From contig JACVTC010000008.1 in NCBI GenBank assembly GCA_016946835.1, forward strand, positions 85,001 through 125,000: DNA of 40,000 bases, given 5' to 3'. Below, piece by piece: positions 23,638 through 35,200 of the stretch. This stretch comes from Neocallimastix lanati (nom. inval.). Taxonomy: Eukaryota > Neocallimastigomycota > Neocallimastigomycetes > Neocallimastigales > Neocallimastigaceae. The notes beneath the pieces were generated by a model, which searched no databases, had not been told where the DNA came from, and saw only the letters and a program-made list of their open reading frames with translations. The first letter of the stretch is position 1; each line of letters opens with the position of its first letter. Both the position numbers and the translations under genes were made by a program.

Positions 23638-24556
23638 ATGTCTGGAAACGGTATTATGATAAACAAAACAATAAAATATAATATATTTGCTTATTTTTAT
23701 TTTGAAATTGAAAGATAACATATATTAGTTTCAAATATGTATTTAAGAAATAATATATATATGTTCGATGTATATTTGTATTTAATATAAAAAAAGATTT
23801 TAAATTTAAATATTAATAAATAATAAATTATTGATTGAAAGATATAAACATATTTCATTTTAAATTACTTTAATTTGAAATATATATATATTCTATTTAA
23901 TAGACATAGATTGAAGTTTCATTGTTTAAATTGATTAAAAACAATAAGAATTTCAAATTTAAATTTGCTTAAATAATTTAATATTTTTTAAAAATAAATG
24001 AATTATATATAATACCTATATTGAGAATTATTCAGAAAATTTATATAATTTTATTAATAATTTATATATATTTAAATTTTAAAAAAATATAAAATAAAAC
24101 AAATAGAAAAATTCGATACTGCTGCTGTTGAAGTTAAACAACTCACTTACAGACCAAGTGATAATGAACTTTTAGAATTATACTCTTACTACAAGCAAGG
24201 AACTATTGGTATTAATAATATTAAATTAAAAAAAAAGTCAATATTCAAAAATAGATATGCTTGAATACTAATTTTTTATTTATTAATAAGGTGATAACGA
24301 AACTGAAAAGCCAGGTGTTTTTGATTTTAAGGGATCTGTAAGTATTATAAGATTATATTTGAATAAATACATTTTAATTTATTATAATTATTTTCATTAC
24401 AGTAACTAATATCTTTGGTTTTATATATAATATAAATAAATTTATTAAAAATTAAAGGCCAAGTGGAAGGCCTGGAACAAGGTTAAGGGTATGAGTAAGG
24501 AAGAAGCTCAAGCCAAGTATATTGAACTTGTTGAAATTTTAAAGGCCAAAAACTAA
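23638..24556 (+). CDS. ACB1: Acyl-CoA-binding protein, 86 aa, four exons
   Basis: Exons are 23638-23650, 24107-24208, 24291-24337 and 24458-24556. All introns are GT-AG with matching phases, and the total is 87 codons including TAA. The product has the family's usual length (86-87 aa). It shows the ACBP hallmarks: a helix-2 segment LLELYSYYKQGTIGDN, then KPGVFDFKG, then AKWKAWNKVKGMSKEEA and the closing YIELVEILKAK. In ACBPs, helix-2 tyrosine and lysine and the KW.AW region contact the acyl-CoA. The protein buffers and transports long-chain acyl-CoA in the cytosol. Exon 1 encodes only MSGN plus one base and is followed by a 456-base intron. The GC content of the coding exons is clearly above the flanks and codon choice looks optimised (AAG, GGT, GCC), suggesting high expression. 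The gene converges on mago. Confidence 0.95.
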
Positions 24557-24964
24557 GATACATAATAAATATAAATGTCAAACAATGAAAAAATAAAATG
24601 ATTAAAAACATTTTTTTAAAATTGTTTCATAGAGAAAATAAAATATAGAACCATAATGAACATTTAAATAAATAAATAAAAGAAAAAAAAAAAAAGAACG
24701 AGAATAAATATGAAGTTTTTGTGTGAATATAAAATAGTCTGTATTTATATAAAATAATAAATAAAAAGCAAGTAAAATAAATAAATAAAAAAAATATTTA
24801 AAGAATTGTAAAAATTAGGTGTCAGTGGAAAGTTTGAAAGATTGATATTTATATTAGTATTTATAATTAGTTGAAAAATTTATGTTCATAATTAATATTT
24901 ATAAATCTTATAAAATCTGAATATGAAAAAGAAATAATTAGTAAATATTAGAATATACATAATA

Positions 24965-25001
<37 letters not shown>

Positions 25002-25351
25002 GTATTTAAAAAATATTTTATATAAATATAAAAACAAGTTGAACATAATATTAGGAAGAAATAAATAATCAATTCACCAATTAATAAATAAATGATATAT
25101 ATATATATAAAAGTAAAAATAAACTTTTATCATATTATATGTAATTATTAATTTATTTATTCAATATGAATTTTTTTTTTTTTTTTTTTTTATTAATTAA
25201 TAGAATAATTGCTATGATTAAAACATTTTTAAATATTTATAATGTACTGGTAAATTTATATTTTATAAATTGGTTAACTTAATAGGTATTTTTTTTTTAT
25301 TAATTTGATGGATTAATAATTTATGTAAATGTTTCTATAGAGTATAAATTC
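24557..25351. other. Intergenic region between two convergent genes
   Basis: A/T-rich sequence between the stops of ACBP (+) and mago (-), with T runs at about 24968-24998 and 25170-25190. It must contain both 3' ends. No additional gene was found. Confidence 0.6.
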
Positions 25352-26268
25352 TTAAATTGGTTTAATCTATATATAATCAAAAATTTAAACATTTAAAAAA
25401 AAGAAGAAAAAAAAAAATTTATTGGTATCAATAATAATAATAATATTATTATATATATATAAAGATTAAAAAATTTTTTATTACAATAAATATAAATATA
25501 TAAAATATTTACCTTAAAATGACTAGAAATTAAGGAAAACACAAAACATTTTAAATCTTGAATTAAGTAATAGAAGGCTCTCATACCTTCTGGATCTTCA
25601 CTTTCTTGTACATCAATTAAAGAACCTAATTTGGAAGTCTATGTATATATAATAGTTACAATGATTATGTATATAATTTTTAATATATTATTGCCATTTC
25701 TAATTTATACTAAAAAAAATAAATTATTCATTTTAATAAATTTATTAATACATACAGTAAATGAAATGTGTTCATCTCCATAAACAATTTCTAATTCTTG
25801 TCTACCTACTTTATCAGCTAATGGCCATAATTTATCATCTTCCCTATTTTATTAATAAATTTTATAATTAGAATATTTATTATTAAATTGTGGATAATAA
25901 ATATTAAATAATAATATATATAATAAATAATAAAATACAATATATATATATATTTAATATTACTTCATAATTTCACTTTCTTCAACAATTCTTTTTAATT
26001 CATTCATGACAGCTTTTGAAACATAGACTAAAAAAATATATTTTTGAAATAAAATTTTTAATTATTTTTCAATATATATGTATTTTTGAATTATTAAATA
26101 TTAATTTATTCCTTAATATAAATTGCTAACCCTCTTTTCTAATCATTGAATCATGTTTATAATTTGAATTATTGGCATATCTGAGTTTACCATCTGGACG
26201 AAATTCAAATTCTAAAAATTCGTGACCAAATCTTCCCATATGACCAACACTGTATTTAAATATATTCA

Positions 26269-26308
<40 letters not shown>

Positions 26309-26782
26309 TATATATATATATATAAAATTGACAATTCAATTAATATTAATATATATGAATAAATAGAATTATTAGATTTGCTATTAATGAAATCATTGGT
26401 TTTAAAATATAGTAATATTAATAAAAATTTTAGAATTATTAAATCAATTTATTCAAATAATAATAATATTAAAAAAAAGCTCTTATATTGCTATTTTTAA
26501 TTTTAATTTAATTTATTATATATATATATATAGATAGATAGATGGATAGATTTCAATTTTTTTTTTTTTTTTTTTTTTTGTTGAATTTGACTTTTATTTA
26601 TGACATTACGATATCTTAATGTATATTTAGTATTTAGAATTTTAAAATTGAAATCAAAGATAATTGCTTAGAAAAACATTAATTATCCATCCATTAATGT
26701 AATTGGTAAAGTTAATAATGCTTTTATTGTTAGATTCCTTGATAATAACTTACTAGTATCTTACATAAAATTCATCAGTCAT
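25352..26782 (-). CDS. mago: Mago nashi, exon junction complex core subunit, 146 aa, six exons
   Basis: Minus-strand exons are 26782-26754, 26249-26131, 26027-25964, 25843-25756, 25638-25513 and 25366-25352. Every intron is GT-AG, phases agree, and the 441 bases give 146 residues plus TAA, the same length as human MAGOH. Hallmarks in order are [86 protein letters not shown] and the terminal FKIKPI. Mago pairs with Y14/RBM8A, clamps eIF4A3 on spliced mRNA about 20-24 bases upstream of junctions, and affects export, localisation and decay. Exon 1 is 29 bases, followed by a 504-base intron; the last exon is 15 bases encoding IKPI. An ORF finder would see only an internal fragment. Its presence fits an intron-rich genome. 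Confidence 0.97.
26269..26308. repeat. (AAT)n microsatellite in mago intron 1
   Basis: About 13 AAT copies followed by TA repeats, inside the 504-base first intron near its acceptor end. Confidence 0.85.
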
Positions 26783-27143
26783 TTTTCTTTAATTTATCAA
26801 CAATGAGATAAAAATAAAAATAAAATTATTCTTTTATAAAGTAATATAATCTTTTTTTATTTTTTTTTTTTTATAATTACTATTAAAGCTAAAAATTAAA
26901 TCAATTGATTCAAAATTTTTAGTTTTTGATAATATTGATATTATTTAATTAAATTTATTTTAATCAGAAATTAAATTAATGGAAAATTTATGTAATAAGA
27001 AATTTATATATGTAATAATAAATATGTAAATTATTATTATTTTATAAAATATAATTATTAATTTTTATATTATTTAATATTTTAACCAATCATTAATAAA
27101 GTAAATAAATCCATAAAAATTGAATAGAATCAAAATAAAGCTG

Positions 27144-27156
27144 TTTATATATAATT
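27144..27156 (+). promoter_or_regulatory. TATA-like element upstream of SRP RNA copy 2
   Basis: TTTATATATAATT about 20-33 bases before the inferred 5' end, identical in position and sequence to copy 1. The mago start codon lies about 360 bases away on the opposite strand, so the two divergent genes share this spacer. Confidence 0.5.
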
Positions 27157-27176
27157 AGTTTCAATTCCATATATCA

Positions 27177-27474
27177 GTTGGGTTAGGTGGTGTTAACCTG
27201 TAAGCTAAACTTCTGAGCAACTGAAAGTAGAACGGTATGAGCTATAAGATAGTGATTTAGGTTTCTACTTATGTAGAGAGTCGGTCTTATTCAAGTACTG
27301 AGTTAACATTCGTTGAGGGATGTAGGTCCCTTGACAAGGTTATTAACGAAGTGGGCAACGCGTGAGGCTGGTAACAGAGCAGCGAAAACCACTCGCTTAG
27401 TACGGTGATTGAGATAGCTGGCTTGAGTAAGTGACTAAATCTGCTTATAGTAATAGTTATCGAACGAATTTCTT
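27177..27474 (+). ncRNA. SRP (7SL) RNA gene, copy 2
   Basis: Alu domain: GGTTA-GGTGGTG-TTAACC then TGTAAGC at 27181-27205, with a following GCT...AGC hairpin. S domain: the helix-6 GNAR tetraloop GAAG at 27348-27351 between GGTTATTAAC and TGGGCAAC. Helix 8 at 27368-27390 has a CTG/CAG stem closed by a GTAA tetraloop, followed by AGCAG and CGAAAACC, matching the conserved SRP54-binding internal loop of SRP RNAs. No open reading frame explains the block, and it is strikingly GC-rich against its surroundings. It differs from copy 1 only at 27237 (A versus G) and 27330 (C versus T) up to the T run. Exact ends are estimates. Identification is by signature motifs from memory, without a covariance search. 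Confidence 0.87.
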
Positions 27475-27486
27475 TTTTTTTTTTTT
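27473..27486 (+). terminator. RNA polymerase III T-run terminator, SRP RNA copy 2
   Basis: Fourteen consecutive T directly after CGAACGAATTTC. The matching T run in copy 1 lacks the single C interruption. Confidence 0.65.
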
Positions 27487-27535
27487 ATTTTTTAATATTA
27501 ATTTTTATTTCTTTCTTTCTTTTATTATTATTCTC

Positions 27536-28724
27536 TTATTTTTTTGTAATATATTTTATATATCCAGTTATATACACATATATTATTTATAATTATCTAC
27601 TAATAACTATTATTATATAAATTTATACAATGAATATATTCATAAAAAATTTTTTTTTATTATTTTAAACTTTAGATATAAAAAACTTTACAATGGTAAA
27701 AATGTACAGATAATTATTTATAGCATGGATATGTATATACATTCATTCTTAAATACTTTGTTGTTTATTTATTATAAAATAAATAAATAAATAAAATAAA
27801 ATAAAATAAATAAATAAAATAAAAAAAATAAATTCTTTATTCCTATATATATATAAAATATTTTAAAATAAAAGATTAATATAAAATTCAACAAATATGA
27901 ATATGCATAAAATAATTGCTTTATTCGTTGAACTAGATAGTATTGAATACAGAATTGAAATAACTAGTTTAAATTTTCATGGTTTAAAGGCTGTAGAAAA
28001 ATTTATGGGAATATAAACAAAATTGTAAAGGCATCAAGAAATATAAAGCAAAATCAAAAAAAAAACAAAAAACAAAAAAACAAATTCATGGTCTATAATT
28101 AGGATTTTAATTATTCTTTATGACAAAGTCATAATTTTAAATACTAAGTTAATGATAAGCACAAAAAATCTGGAGCAGGATATTTCTTCTATTTAACGGA
28201 GAAATTACTAAATGAGTTGGATAAATTCAGAGGTATTGGAGTTTAAATCTTTTATGAGAATAATGAAAAAGAATATGTACTAAAAAATCCCTAAGTGATA
28301 TTCTATTTTAATAAAGAAAATTAAATAAAGAACTATGTTTTATAAGTCAAGAGTTTATAATATTACTAATATAAATTTATTTTAAAGATTGGACCTGTAA
28401 TTATAATTGGATTATTAAAAATTTCATGACATTGTTATTGATATTGACGTGGAACCAAAGGTTAATATAAATTTATACAGTAAAATAAATAAAGTATACA
28501 TACTTTAAATACTTTAAATGTTTAACATTTTAAAAAATATTTATTTTAAAATAATTTCAATCTATAACTTATTAATAAAAATGAAAATTAGATCATTTTA
28601 TGTTTAATATATATAAAAGGAAGCACACATATCTATTATAATAATAACTAACAAAATATTATAATGAAAGATATTTTTTTATTTATATTAATATATTTAA
28701 TAGTTTAAAAATTTTATTTAATAA

Positions 28725-28771
<47 letters not shown>

Positions 28772-28805
28772 ATAGATAGATATTTATTTATTGTTATATG
28801 TTTTT

Positions 28806-28851
<46 letters not shown>

Positions 28852-30898
28852 TCATCACAATATTAATATTTATTTGATTATCGGCAATATTAAAAAAAAA
28901 AAATTGTAGTTATGATATATTATTACATAAAAATATAAATAAAAATATTATTTGTATTGTTTAAAATCTAATAATAAAAAGTAAATGTTGTATTTATTAT
29001 GAATTATTAATAGGAATATGAAAGATTGAAATAAATACAATAAATATAATTTATATTACAAGAAATATATTACAACAAGGTAAAAGAAAAAATAAATACA
29101 ATAACAAAAAAAAATAAGAAAACAAAAATCTAAAAATTTAAAAAAAAATTAAATTTGTTAATATTTAATATAATATATTATAATTTTTTTTAAAAAAAAA
29201 TATGCATTATTCATAATTAATATTATATCTCCAATTATAAATTGCAACTCCGACGGATTATTATGTATATTAGAAATTTATAAAATATTTAAATATTAAA
29301 ACTTTTTAAATTATTTTATATATATATATAATGTTAGTTTCGATATTATTAATAAAATATTTATGATATATTTATATTTTATGTAATAATTACATATATA
29401 TTTAGCTGTAATGTATAAAAAATAAAAAATTGAATATTTATTATGGTCATAAATAAGATAACATGATGTTTATGATATATCATCTGTATATTAATTTTAT
29501 TTCTATTTATAAAAAAAAAAAAAAAAAATCTAAATTATTAAAAATATATATATTTTATTAAATGTAATTTATTATTTATTATTTACTCTTACAATAAAGC
29601 AATACAATTTAAAAATTATTAATAATTATATTTTATTAATATTATTTATTTTATTTTATTTCATTGTATTAATTTAAAATAAACAAAATCATTTATTTGT
29701 TTAAAATAATATAAAGGAAAAAACTTTAAAAGTTTTTTTTTTTTTATCATAAGGTTAAATAATGAATAACAAGCTTTTTATACTAAATTAATTGAAAAAA
29801 GAATATTTTTTTAATATTTTATATAAATAAATATATATAAATAAACCAAATAAATATTTATGATATTACGATATTTTTACAAAATTATTAAACTTTTTTA
29901 CTATAAAATTTTTATTTTATGTTTTAAGTTTTTTTTTTTATTTATTATTATTTTAATTAGTTCTATTTTATTTATTTTGTATTTTTTTTCTTTGAATAAA
30001 AATTAATATAACTTTGTCATTTATTATTATATGTTGAAATAATATATTTATTATTAATCTTAAATACTTTAATTATTTCTTATTATTCATAAAATATTTC
30101 CTGAGATTATATTATGATGTTTATTTTTTTTTTATTTTTTTATTACTTATAAATATTAGTATAATATATCTAATGAAAATAAAATAATTGGTTATAAATT
30201 TAGGTTAATGAAAATTGTTTATCATTATTAGATAATTATTTATTAAGAAAACATAAAAACAAAACATAACAAAACAAAAATTATACGATAAAATAAATAA
30301 AATAATATAAGGAGCATTTATTAATTGGTTTATGTGTAGTTTTTTTTTTTTCGTTACTTTATTTAAACTTTTGATGAAAATGATTGAATAAATTTGTTCA
30401 ATATAAAATATTAATTATAATAATAGTTAAAATATAAGAATAAAAATTATTTCCAAAGAAAATATATAAAATATATATGGAATATAATAAAAAATAAGAA
30501 AATTATAATTAATTTTATATAATTATTCAAAAATCTATAATAATATTTATTAATAATACTAATTTATTTATACTTTTTTTCTTTAACTTTTTTTCTTAGA
30601 TATTTTATTAAAATATTATAGTAATTAATTATAAAATAAACTTTTTATCAGTTAATTGAATGAATAATTAACTTTAAAGAAAAAAAAATAATATATCATT
30701 ATTATCATATAATATACATTATAAAGTTTTATTTACTTTTTTTTTTTTTTTTTTTTTATTAATATTAATGTGAATGACATTTAAATTAATTATATTTATT
30801 AAATTAATAAATATATATTTAATAATAAATTATTTCGTTCAACTATTTTATTTATTTTCGTTATTTATAATCGTTTTATATATATAAACTTTTTTCTT

Positions 30899-30942
<44 letters not shown>

Positions 30943-32217
30943 TTTTAATAGAAGTTGAATAAATTTTTTTGTACATAAAAGTATTATATTTTGGGTTAAT
31001 TTTATGTATAAATTAGATATAATAAAAAAATATTTTTTTTTGTTAATTATAAAGTTATAATATTAAAATATAAATCTTTAAAGAATATAAAAGCATATGT
31101 TTAAACAATAAATCAGTTAAAAAAAAAAAAAAAAAAAATTAATATATATAAATAATATATATATTAATATATAATATATATATAATTAATAAAAAAAAAT
31201 ATTATTTCTTTCTTATTTTTTTTTTTAATATATTTTTTTTTAGATAGATAAATAATAATATTTTTTTTTATTATGTAGGCTATATTTAAACATATTATAT
31301 ATATAAATAAAATAGTTTATTTAATTAATAAAAAAAAAATATATATATATATATATAAATTTTTTAAGTAAAAAAACAGTTAAACAAAACAACAACAAAA
31401 AAAATAACATAAATCATTAATAATAGTAAAAATTATATAGTTGAAATAATATATACCTAAAATTAAATTTATTAATTTTATCAACAATTATATTATAATT
31501 ATTCTATTATCATTTTTTTTTTTTTTTTTTTTTTATAAATATTTAAAAATAATAAAACTATTATCAAATAGCAATATAATTTTAAAAATCTATTGCTTTT
31601 GAAACATATATATGATATAATAAACTATTCTTTATTAAAAAAAAAAAGGACATATCAAAAAAAGGAACATAATTTAATTATATAAAACAAAAACATTTTA
31701 TCGAAAAATAAATTTTCCTTTTTTTTATTTTTTTATTTTATTTTATTATTTAATTGTATAAATATCAAAACAAATAAATTATTATTTTATAGAAATATAT
31801 AAATTATATGTCATCCCAGTAAAATAATAAGTAAATACATGAATAATTTATCTATATAAATTAAAGTAAATAACGTAAATAATAAAATATAAAATATTAG
31901 ACGGTTACAGTACAATAAGAAAATATAATATTAGACATTAATAGTATTGTAAAAAATAATAGAAAAAAAATAGAAAAACAAAAAATAAAAAAAAAAAAAA
32001 AAAAAAAAGAAGAGAAATAAAGAATTAAATACAATCAGATTTGAAAGAAAAAAAAATATTTGGCATTAATATAAAAAAAAAAAAAGTATTAGACATTAGT
32101 AAAAAAAAAAGTATTAAATATTATTAACGAACTTATTAGATATTAATAATATAGAAATTTGAAAAAAAAAGTACTAAAAGAAATAATATAAAAAACAATA
32201 GTTTTATTTATAAAAAT
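27536..32217. other. 4.7-kb gene-poor AT-rich region
   Basis: No supported gene. It holds a (TAAA)n array (28725-28775), a T run of about 48 (28801-28848), another of about 40 (30901-30940) and many shorter homopolymers. 27895-28340 has short stretches that read like coding sequence interrupted by TAA codons and may be a decayed gene; I could not assign it. The last few hundred bases are A-rich and form the probable promoter and leader of the gene at 32218. Confidence 0.55.
28725..28775. repeat. (TAAA)n microsatellite
   Basis: About 12 tetranucleotide copies grading into TAGA. It is followed within 30 bases by the T run at 28801-28848. Confidence 0.85.
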
Positions 32218-35200
32218 ATGTCATATCCAATGTATAATGCCAATCCAATAAAAAGAATGAAACAAAACATTGTTGATACACGAATATTACCACCACATCA
32301 AAAACAATCAAATATTCCAATGAATGCAAATATACCACCCAATATGCCACCTAATATACCACCAAGTATGCCACCTAATTTACCACCAAATATACCACCA
32401 AATATGCAACCTAATATGCAACCAAATATACCATCAAATATACCATCAAATATACCATCAAATATACCATCAAATATGCCACCAAATATACCACCTTCAT
32501 TATTATATAAATATAGAAGAAATGTCATACCAGGAGGTGGTAATATTCCATCAACACATGGTCATATGAATTATGCCATTATTAGAGATATGCAATTAAA
32601 ACATCAAAATTCTGGTGCGGCAAAACATTCAGAAATGTATTCATTATCTCCAAGTGCAATGAGTCCCAGTAGTAAAATGTATATGGAAAGTTCAAGTCCA
32701 CAAATGGCAATACCACCTGCTTCCAATTATCCAATTTCAACTTCAATGTCACAAGAAGTGAATGCGAATTCATCCATGCCTGTAAATATTCCAAACTCAG
32801 GATATGCTTCATCCTCAATAAATTCATCAGTAAATACAGAAATGGTGTTGAATTCAATGTCAACGTCATCAGCAACTACAACGATGCCTAATGCTCATGC
32901 TCCTAATGAAGTATTAAATTCTGGTATGGATTTTCAAATGGGTAATTCCTATAATAACCTTTATTCTATGTCTCCAGTATACAATGAAGAATATTATCAA
33001 CAACAGCAACAAAAAAATATACAATGGGTTAAAAATCAAAATAAATATTATGAAATGAATCAGGTAACAAATCCAAATTCAGTTCCTCATTTTAATATGA
33101 TGAATAATATGAATGGAAATATGTATAATGTTAATGAAATGAATAATATTAATGTTATGAATCATATAAATCAAATGAATGGTTCACATATTAATCGTAT
33201 GAATCTTATGTCTCATGTTAATGGTATTAATCAAATAAATCCTATGAATGAAATAAATGAAATGAATAATCCAAACTACTATCAAAATATAAATAATCAA
33301 AATCAACTTTATCTATATCAAAATGCAAATAAAATCTATGGAAATATGGAAAGAATGAATATGTATCAAGGGAATGGTGTGAATCCTAATGCTAATGTGA
33401 AATTATCAAAGGAAAATAATGAAAGTCGTAATGAGGAAATACCTGCAACAAATAATACCGTTGATCATTCTGAAGTTAAGAATGATACTAAATCAAAAGA
33501 ACAATTAAATAAAGAAAAAAATCAAACTGATACTCAGTCCTCTGTTTCTAAGGAAGAAGTAAATAATAAAAATTCAAATGATGCAAGTACGAAGGAAAAT
33601 AAGAGTAATGAAATTACAGATAAAAAAATATTAGAAAAATCTGAAAAAGAAGATATAAAAATGGAAATAAATATACCCAATAGTGATAGTAAGGAAACTG
33701 ACTCCAAGAACGAAGAAAATATCTGTATGGAGCTTGAAAAACTTCAGAAATCAGAAGTTGAAAAAGAAAGTAAGGAGGAAAATAAACCAAAAACTATTTC
33801 TGAAAATGGAAATGCTATTCTTTCTTCTGAAAATGAAATTTCTAATATTATGAATAAAGAAAGTATTGAAAATAATGATACCCAAAATAAAAGAGATACC
33901 CAAAGTAATGTAGAAAAAAGTATTACTGGTAATGAAGAATTAAAAGAAAAAATTGAAAATTCTAATGAGAATACTAATATAATAGAAAAGACTACCGATA
34001 TAGCAAAAGAAAAGATTTTATCTTTAGAAAATAATAAAGAAAATAAGAAACTTGCAGATGATAACAATGAAAATAATAATAAAATGGATGAAGATATTAT
34101 TAAAAAATCTGAAAATGATACTGAATCAATTTTATCGAAGGATGTATCATCTGAAGAAAATAATAAAATAGTAACAGAAACTAAGATAGAATTATCTTTA
34201 AATAGAAGTGAAATAATTAAAACCAGTGAAAATCAAGAAATTGAAAAGGAATCTGAAAATGAAACTTTTGGAAAAGATATCCATAATAATAATGATACCA
34301 AAAAAGATTCAATTAAAGAAATTTCAATGGAAGGTGTTAATTATGAAACCTTAAGTAAGGATAAAGTAAGTGAAAATATGGAAATTGATAAACCCATATT
34401 AAATGAGAATTTAAAAATTAATAATGAAGAGAAAATAACATCTTCTCAAAATGAAATTGCTACTTCAATTTTAGAGAATAAAACTAAAATTACACAAATT
34501 AAAGAAGAAAAGGAAACAAGCTTAAAAGAGGATAATTCAAAAGAAATGGATATTGATGAATCTGAAATTTCTATGAAAGAAATTAATGATGAAAATAATG
34601 AATCATCAGTGAATAAAAAGAAAGATGAAATGACATTACCCGTGAAACCAGAGATAGAGAGTAATGAACAAAGTAAAAAAGAAGTAAAAGAAGAAATAGA
34701 GGAAATGAAAGGAAAGGATTCTTCTATTGCTGAACCTACTCCTACTACAGATAATAGTACTTCTGTTACTACCACTACTGCTACCATTACTACATATTCT
34801 ACTACTAATGCTATTACTTCATCTGTTAATCCCAAGACTACAGAAAATAATACAATGAAAGAATCTCAGGACTTAAATTTATTGAAAAATTCATCATCTG
34901 AACAGATTATTAATAATACAGCTTCTACTAATGGAATATCAACAACAACAACAACAACAACAACTTCTTCTACCGCAACTTCTGTTTTAATGACTACTAC
35001 TTCTGCTACTTCAGCAATAACAACCCCACCCAATCAATCAAAAGAGCATTCTATGTCAAATTCAGTAAATGGACCAATGCAACAACAATCATCACAAATA
35101 CCATATAATAATATGAATGTTCAAAATATGAATGGTCCTCATGAAAGTGTACCACCTCATGGTATGCCTTTAAATAAGCAAATGTATAAAGAGAGAAATA

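Larger units (their letters stand above)
27075..27535 (+). repeat. Right arm of a long inverted repeat carrying an SRP RNA gene
   Basis: Reverse complement of 21524-21985. The two arms, with the RNA genes pointing away from each other, enclose ACBP and mago. Identity is highest in the RNA gene and nearby flanks and decays outward at the 5' side. Confidence 0.95.

Noticed and set aside
25393-25584. 63-residue minus-strand ORF as a standalone gene
   Set aside because: Its first part is the end of mago exon 5 and the rest reads through the following intron.
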